64,000 bases of DNA. Source: Bacillus sp. E(2018). GTDB taxonomy: Bacteria; Bacillota; Bacilli; Bacillales; Fictibacillaceae. The translations under genes were made by a program, and so were the position numbers. The DNA lies in assembly GCF_005503015.1 (NCBI RefSeq), contig NZ_SCOL01000002.1, positions 550,083 to 614,082 on the forward strand, in the 5' to 3' direction. Below are positions 59,841 to 64,000 of this stretch, piece by piece; within the stretch, counting starts at the first letter, position 1; every line of letters begins with the position of its first letter. Under the pieces are notes generated by a model. It searched no databases, was not told the origin of the DNA, and worked only from the letters and a program-made list of their open reading frames with translations.

Positions 59841-62393
59841 ATGTCTGAAATGGAACGTTCCCGGATTAAAGAAATTAATATTAGTACGGAAATGAAAGCA
59901 TCATTCATGGATTATGCTATGAGTGTTATTGTCAGCCGAGCTTTGCCAGATGTGCGTGACGGATTAAAGCCTGTTCACAGACGTATTCTTTATGCGATGA
60001 ACGACCTTGGTATGACGGCTGATAAAGCATACAAAAAATCTGCTCGTATCGTTGGGGAAGTAATCGGTAAGTATCACCCACATGGTGACTCTGCTGTATA
60101 CGACACAATGGTTCGTATGGCACAGGATTTCAACTTCCGCCACATGTTGATCGACGGTCACGGTAACTTTGGTTCGGTCGATGGAGATGCAGCGGCAGCG
60201 ATGCGTTACACAGAAGCGCGTATGTCTAAGATCGCCATGGAAATGGTACGTGACATCAACAAAGACACGATCGGATACAAAGATAACTATGATGGATCTG
60301 AACAAGAACCGGTTGTATTACCTGCTCGTTTCCCGAACTTGCTCGTTAACGGTGCTGCGGGGATCGCGGTTGGTATGGCGACGAACATTCCGCCGCATCA
60401 ATTAGGTGAAGTGATCGACGGTATTTTAGCAGTGAGTGAAAATCCGGATATCACGATTCCTGAACTGATGGAAATTATCCCAGGCCCAGACTTTCCGACG
60501 GCAGGTGAAATTCTAGGACGTGAAGGAATTCGAAAAGCTTACACAACTGGAAGAGGCTCTATCATTATCCGCGCAAAAGCAGAAATCGAAGAGATGCCTA
60601 GCGGAAAACAAGCGATTATCGTAACGGAACTTCCTTATCAAGTTAACAAAGCACGTTTGATCGAAAAGATCGCTGAGCTCGTTCGTGATAAAAAGATCGA
60701 GGGTATCACAGATCTTCGTGATGAATCTGACCGTAACGGTATGCGTATCGTAATGGAGATACGCCGTGATGCGAATGCCAATGTTATTTTAAACAATTTA
60801 TATAAACAGACAGCTCTACAAACAAGCTTTGGTATTAACATGCTTGCACTTGTTGATGGACATCCAAAAGTTCTTAACATTAAAGAATGTTTGTATCATT
60901 ATTTGAAGCATCAGCAAGTCATCATCCGTCGCCGTACGGAATTTGATCTTAAAAAGGCAGAAGCAAGAGCTCATATCTTAGAAGGTCTCCGTATCGCACT
61001 GGATCACCTAGATGAAGTTATCGCACTTATCCGTGGATCAAGAACAACAGACCTTGCGCGTGAAGGCTTAATGGAAAAGTTTGATCTAAGCTACGAGCAA
61101 TCTCAAGCGATCTTAGATATGCGATTGCAGCGCTTAACAGGTTTAGAGCGAGACAAGATCGAGAACGAATACAACGATCTTGTTGCTTTGATTACAGAAT
61201 TGAGAGCGATTCTTGCAGATGAACAAAGAATTCTTGAGATCATTCGTACAGAGCTTATCGAGATTAAAGAGAAGTACGACAACCCTAGACGTACGATCAT
61301 CTCTGTAGGATTTAATAGTATTGAGGACGAAGATCTGATTCCACGTTCAAACATCGTTATTACATTAACGAACAAAGGCTATATCAAGCGTCTTCCTATC
61401 TCTACTTACCGTTCACAGCGTCGTGGTGGTAAAGGAATCCAAGGAATGGGCACGAGTGAGGATGACTTTGTTGAACAGTTGTTTACGACAAATACGCACA
61501 ACTATATTCTCTTCTTTACGAATAAAGGGAAGGCTTATAGGCTAAAAGGCTACGAGATTCCTGAATACGGAAGAACAGCAAAAGGTATTCCGATCATCAA
61601 CTTGTTGCAGATCGAGCAAGGTGAAACGATCTCTGCTGTCATTCCTGTAGAAGATATGGAAAGTGATGAGATCTACCTGAACTTCATGACGAAGCAAGGA
61701 ATCACAAAGCGCTCTCCGTTATCAGCTTATAGCAACATCCGTAAAGGTGGTCTTTTCGCGATCAACCTTCGTGAAGAAGATGAGCTGATGGGCGTTCGTT
61801 TAACAGATGGATCAAAAGATATCATCGTCGGAACGAAACAAGGGATGTCGATTCGTTATCAAGAGACAGACGTTCGATCAATGGGTAGAACAGCTACGGG
61901 TGTTAAAGCGATTACCCTTGGTGATGACGATGCGGTTGTAGGTATGGAAGTCTTAGATGAGACGCAAGACATTTTGATCGTTACAGACAGAGGTTACGGA
62001 AAACGTACACCTATGAGTGAATACCGTCTTCAATCACGAGGTGGTAAAGGGATCAAAACGGTAAACATCACGGAAAAGAATGGTCCGGTTGTTACGCTTA
62101 AGACTGTAACGGATGAAGAAGACCTCATGATCATTACGGCAAAAGGAATTATCATTCGTATGAACATCTCAGGCATCTCCCAAATGGGACGAAACACGCA
62201 AGGTGTTAGGTTGATGACCATGAATGATACAAATCATGTAGCAACAGTAGCTGTTGTAGAACGTGAAGAGGAAACGGATGAGTTGCTGGATGAGGAAGGT
62301 AACCCAATCATCACAGAAGGTGAAGAAGGTATAGCACCTGCTGAAGAAACAACAGCTCCTGAAACAGATACAAACGAAGAGAATAACGAATAA
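59841..62393 (+). CDS. gyrA: DNA gyrase subunit A
   Basis: An 850-residue subunit: catalytic Tyr in [13 protein letters not shown], the quinolone-region [18 protein letters not shown], and the GyrA box QRRGGKG at the start of the C-terminal DNA-wrapping blades. An acidic tail follows. ATG 59841 behind GGAGGT. Confidence 0.99.
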   Translation: MSEMERSRIKEINISTEMKASFMDYAMSVIVSRALPDVRDGLKPVHRRILYAMNDLGMTADKAYKKSARIVGEVIGKYHPHGDSAVYDTMVRMAQDFNFRHMLIDGHGNFGSVDGDAAAAMRYTEARMSKIAMEMVRDINKDTIGYKDNYDGSEQEPVVLPARFPNLLVNGAAGIAVGMATNIPPHQLGEVIDGILAVSENPDITIPELMEIIPGPDFPTAGEILGREGIRKAYTTGRGSIIIRAKAEIEEMPSGKQAIIVTELPYQVNKARLIEKIAELVRDKKIEGITDLRDESDRNGMRIVMEIRRDANANVILNNLYKQTALQTSFGINMLALVDGHPKVLNIKECLYHYLKHQQVIIRRRTEFDLKKAEARAHILEGLRIALDHLDEVIALIRGSRTTDLAREGLMEKFDLSYEQSQAILDMRLQRLTGLERDKIENEYNDLVALITELRAILADEQRILEIIRTELIEIKEKYDNPRRTIISVGFNSIEDEDLIPRSNIVITLTNKGYIKRLPISTYRSQRRGGKGIQGMGTSEDDFVEQLFTTNTHNYILFFTNKGKAYRLKGYEIPEYGRTAKGIPIINLLQIEQGETISAVIPVEDMESDEIYLNFMTKQGITKRSPLSAYSNIRKGGLFAINLREEDELMGVRLTDGSKDIIVGTKQGMSIRYQETDVRSMGRTATGVKAITLGDDDAVVGMEVLDETQDILIVTDRGYGKRTPMSEYRLQSRGGKGIKTVNITEKNGPVVTLKTVTDEEDLMIITAKGIIIRMNISGISQMGRNTQGVRLMTMNDTNHVATVAVVEREEETDELLDEEGNPIITEGEEGIAPAEETTAPETDTNEENNE

Positions 62394-62398
62394 TTTCT

Positions 62399-62436
62399 AA
62401 AAAGAGGAAAATGAATCTACATTTTCCTCTTTTTTA
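62399..62436 (+). terminator. gyrA terminator
   Basis: AAAAAGAGGAAAATG pairs with CATTTTCCTCTTTTT around AATCTA. Confidence 0.9.
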
Positions 62437-62483
62437 TATGTAAAATAAAATTATGACCTTCCAAATAAAAGGAGCTTTTTTGT

Positions 62484-63602
62484 ATGAAGATAAAAACGAG
62501 TCAAGCTAAGGCCGGGCAGATGCTGGTTCAGGATGTTTTCTCGATGACTAATCAGCCAATCGTCAATAAAAACACGAGATTGAATACCGAGCATCTGCGC
62601 GTTCTTACTCGTTTTCAAATCGATGAGATAGATGTGTTAAATGAATCAACGTCTGTTATGAATACAACTCAACGAATAAAAGATCCACTTAGTAATAGAA
62701 GTGAAGTGACAATTTCAGAAGAACAAATACATACCCAAAAGCCTGAAAAAGAAGAGCTTACTTTTCCAGCACTATATATGCAAACGGTAAAACGCTATAA
62801 ACAATTGTTTACAAACTGGCAATCTGGCAGCACTGTCGATATGTTCGAAGTACGACAAAGTGTTTTACCTGTATTAGAGAAGGGCTCTAGTGTACCAAAA
62901 GAGATCTTATTGCTGCATCACTACGCTACAAGTGCTGATTATATGTATCACCATTCGATCTCTGTAGGCATCCTTAGCACGTTCCTGGCTAAAAAGTTAA
63001 ACTTCTCTAGCGGAGATTGCATACAGATCGGTCTAGCCGGTGTGCTGTCCGATTGTGGCATGGCAAAAGTCCAGCCCACTTTATTAAAAAAGAGCGGGTC
63101 ATTAACAACAGCTGAGTTTGATGAAGTAAAGAAACATACGATTCAAGGCTACAACATGCTGAAAAAAATTCCCTCTATTAAAGAAGGTGTACTTCTCGGT
63201 GTTCTTCAACATCACGAACGAACAGATGGATCAGGCTATCCCCTAAAAGTAAAAGGAAACAAGCTTCATCCATTCAGTAAAGTTCTAGCGGTTGCAGATG
63301 TTTACTTAGCCATGACGGCTGAGCGCCCTTACCGAAGCAAGCAATCTCCATTCAAGGTGCTTGAGATGATGATGAAGGATCAGTTTGGGAAATTTGATCA
63401 TCAAGTAATGCAAGCCATGTTAGCCGGACTTTCCACTCTATCAGTAGGCAGCCGTGTTAGACTTACAAACTATGATATCGGTGAGATTGTATTTATAGAA
63501 GAAAGCCAACCGACCCGACCGATGATCAAATTAGAGGAAAGCGGCGATATCATCGCACTTAAAAATCGCAACGATCTATTTATAGAAGAGCTTCTATCCT
63601 AG
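62484..63602 (+). CDS. HD-GYP-domain protein with a changed HD motif
   Basis: A 372-residue protein. After an ~85-residue N-terminal region comes an HD-GYP-type domain: ADYMYHHSISVG (~152), GVLSDCGMAKV (~187-195), VKKHTIQGYNML, LQHHERTDGSGYPLK (~241-255) and VADVYLAMTAERPYR. HD-GYP enzymes cut cyclic-di-GMP. The metal-binding HD step, usually HDIGK, reads SDCGM here, so the His ligand is replaced by Ser 189, while GYP is intact. Catalysis may be lost or altered. ATG 62484 after AAAAGGAG. Confidence 0.85.
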   Translation: MKIKTSQAKAGQMLVQDVFSMTNQPIVNKNTRLNTEHLRVLTRFQIDEIDVLNESTSVMNTTQRIKDPLSNRSEVTISEEQIHTQKPEKEELTFPALYMQTVKRYKQLFTNWQSGSTVDMFEVRQSVLPVLEKGSSVPKEILLLHHYATSADYMYHHSISVGILSTFLAKKLNFSSGDCIQIGLAGVLSDCGMAKVQPTLLKKSGSLTTAEFDEVKKHTIQGYNMLKKIPSIKEGVLLGVLQHHERTDGSGYPLKVKGNKLHPFSKVLAVADVYLAMTAERPYRSKQSPFKVLEMMMKDQFGKFDHQVMQAMLAGLSTLSVGSRVRLTNYDIGEIVFIEESQPTRPMIKLEESGDIIALKNRNDLFIEELLS

Positions 63603-63616
63603 GATAGAAGTTTTTT
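63591..63616 (+). terminator. Terminator overlapping the HD-GYP stop
   Basis: CTTCTATCCTAGGATAGAAG is a perfect palindrome followed by TTTTTT; the stop codon TAG lies inside it. Confidence 0.85.
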
Positions 63617-63627
63617 AAATTTAGGTA

Positions 63628-63656
63628 TTGCCACGGGTTGGTAACCGTGGTAAACT
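63628..63656 (+). promoter_or_regulatory. rRNA operon promoter P1
   Basis: TTGCCA (63628-63633) and TAAACT (63651-63656), 17-base spacer. Confidence 0.7.
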
Positions 63657-63748
63657 AATCAAGCTGTCTTAGGAACAGCACATTACAAACTGTTAGCGCG
63701 ATGAAATGTTTCACAATGAAATGTTTTTGAAAAAGTTTTAAAAAGCTA

Positions 63749-63777
63749 TTGACTCTAGCGCTTCAGCGTGGTATATT
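63749..63777 (+). promoter_or_regulatory. rRNA operon promoter P2
   Basis: TTGACT (63749-63754) and TATATT (63772-63777), 17-base spacer. The two tandem promoters resemble the B. subtilis rrnO layout. Confidence 0.75.
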
Positions 63778-63811
63778 ATTAAAGTCGCCAAAACAAAACG
63801 GCGCACGAAAC

Positions 63812-63835
63812 AAACAGTTCTTTGAAAACTGAACA
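63812..63835 (+). promoter_or_regulatory. boxA-type antitermination leader
   Basis: GTTCTTTGAAAACTGAAC in the 16S leader matches the usual Bacillus rrn leader segment containing boxA. Confidence 0.6.
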
Positions 63836-63899
63836 AAAGAAATAGGTAAGGAATTAAGAATTAATTCCGTCAGTTTTAAAATCGAGCAAGACAAACACT

Positions 63900-64000
<101 letters not shown>

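Overview
The window looks like a low-GC Gram-positive spore former of the family Bacillaceae. The evidence is the gene order around oriC (rpmH-dnaA-dnaN-yaaA-recF-remB-gyrB-gyrA-rrn to the right, rnpA-yidD-spoIIIJ-jag-mnmE-mnmG-rsmG-noc-soj-spo0J to the left), the sporulation gene yyaC, strong AGGAGG ribosome sites with many TTG/GTG starts, and Bacillus-type A-box promoters. The first ~100 bases of 16S rRNA at the right edge look to me like Fictibacillus; that is recollection, not a database match.

Bases 1 to ~17,500 are accessory: a LysR-like tail, a carboxymuconolactone-decarboxylase-fold protein, two small lipoproteins, a secreted helical protein, a divergent MurE-like ligase, a PhnA-type zinc-ribbon protein, KatG with a candidate PerR operator, a radical SAM/SPASM protein, an EamA transporter, an SRPBCC protein, a glycine/alanine-type permease under a single-aptamer glycine riboswitch, an ABC transporter plus EcsC-family cassette, and a nuclease-DUF2075 helicase with a MazG-like pyrophosphohydrolase. 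This block stops at the 3' end of rlmH, the place used by SCC elements in staphylococci.

Bases 17,562 to 51,900 are the conserved left arm, nearly all on the minus strand (read away from oriC): rlmH, a CxxH/CxxC mini-protein, htrC and the wal operon (cell-wall stress control), an M23 endopeptidase, a PlsY homologue, a tRNA operon (Lys-Glu-Asp-Phe), purA with PurR-type boxes, the replicative helicase, rplI-gdpP-yybS, rpsF-ssb-rpsR, ychF, yyzM, an MscS channel, yyaC, a DUF554 protein, spo0J-soj and noc (two perfect parS sites), rsmG-mnmG-mnmE, jag-spoIIIJ-yidD-rnpA-rpmH.

Bases 52,185 to 54,602 are oriC: DnaA boxes on both sides of dnaA, with an unwinding region of DnaA-trios just before dnaN. 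The right arm (dnaN to gyrA, an HD-GYP-like protein with a changed catalytic motif, then a two-promoter rRNA operon) is on the plus strand.

The most unusual signal is a dispersed 128-129 bp structured repeat with seven full copies and one internally deleted copy. Base changes on one side of its stem are matched by compensating changes on the other. A separate set of 21-bp phased degenerate repeats lies in two intergenic regions. Neither is explained by genes.
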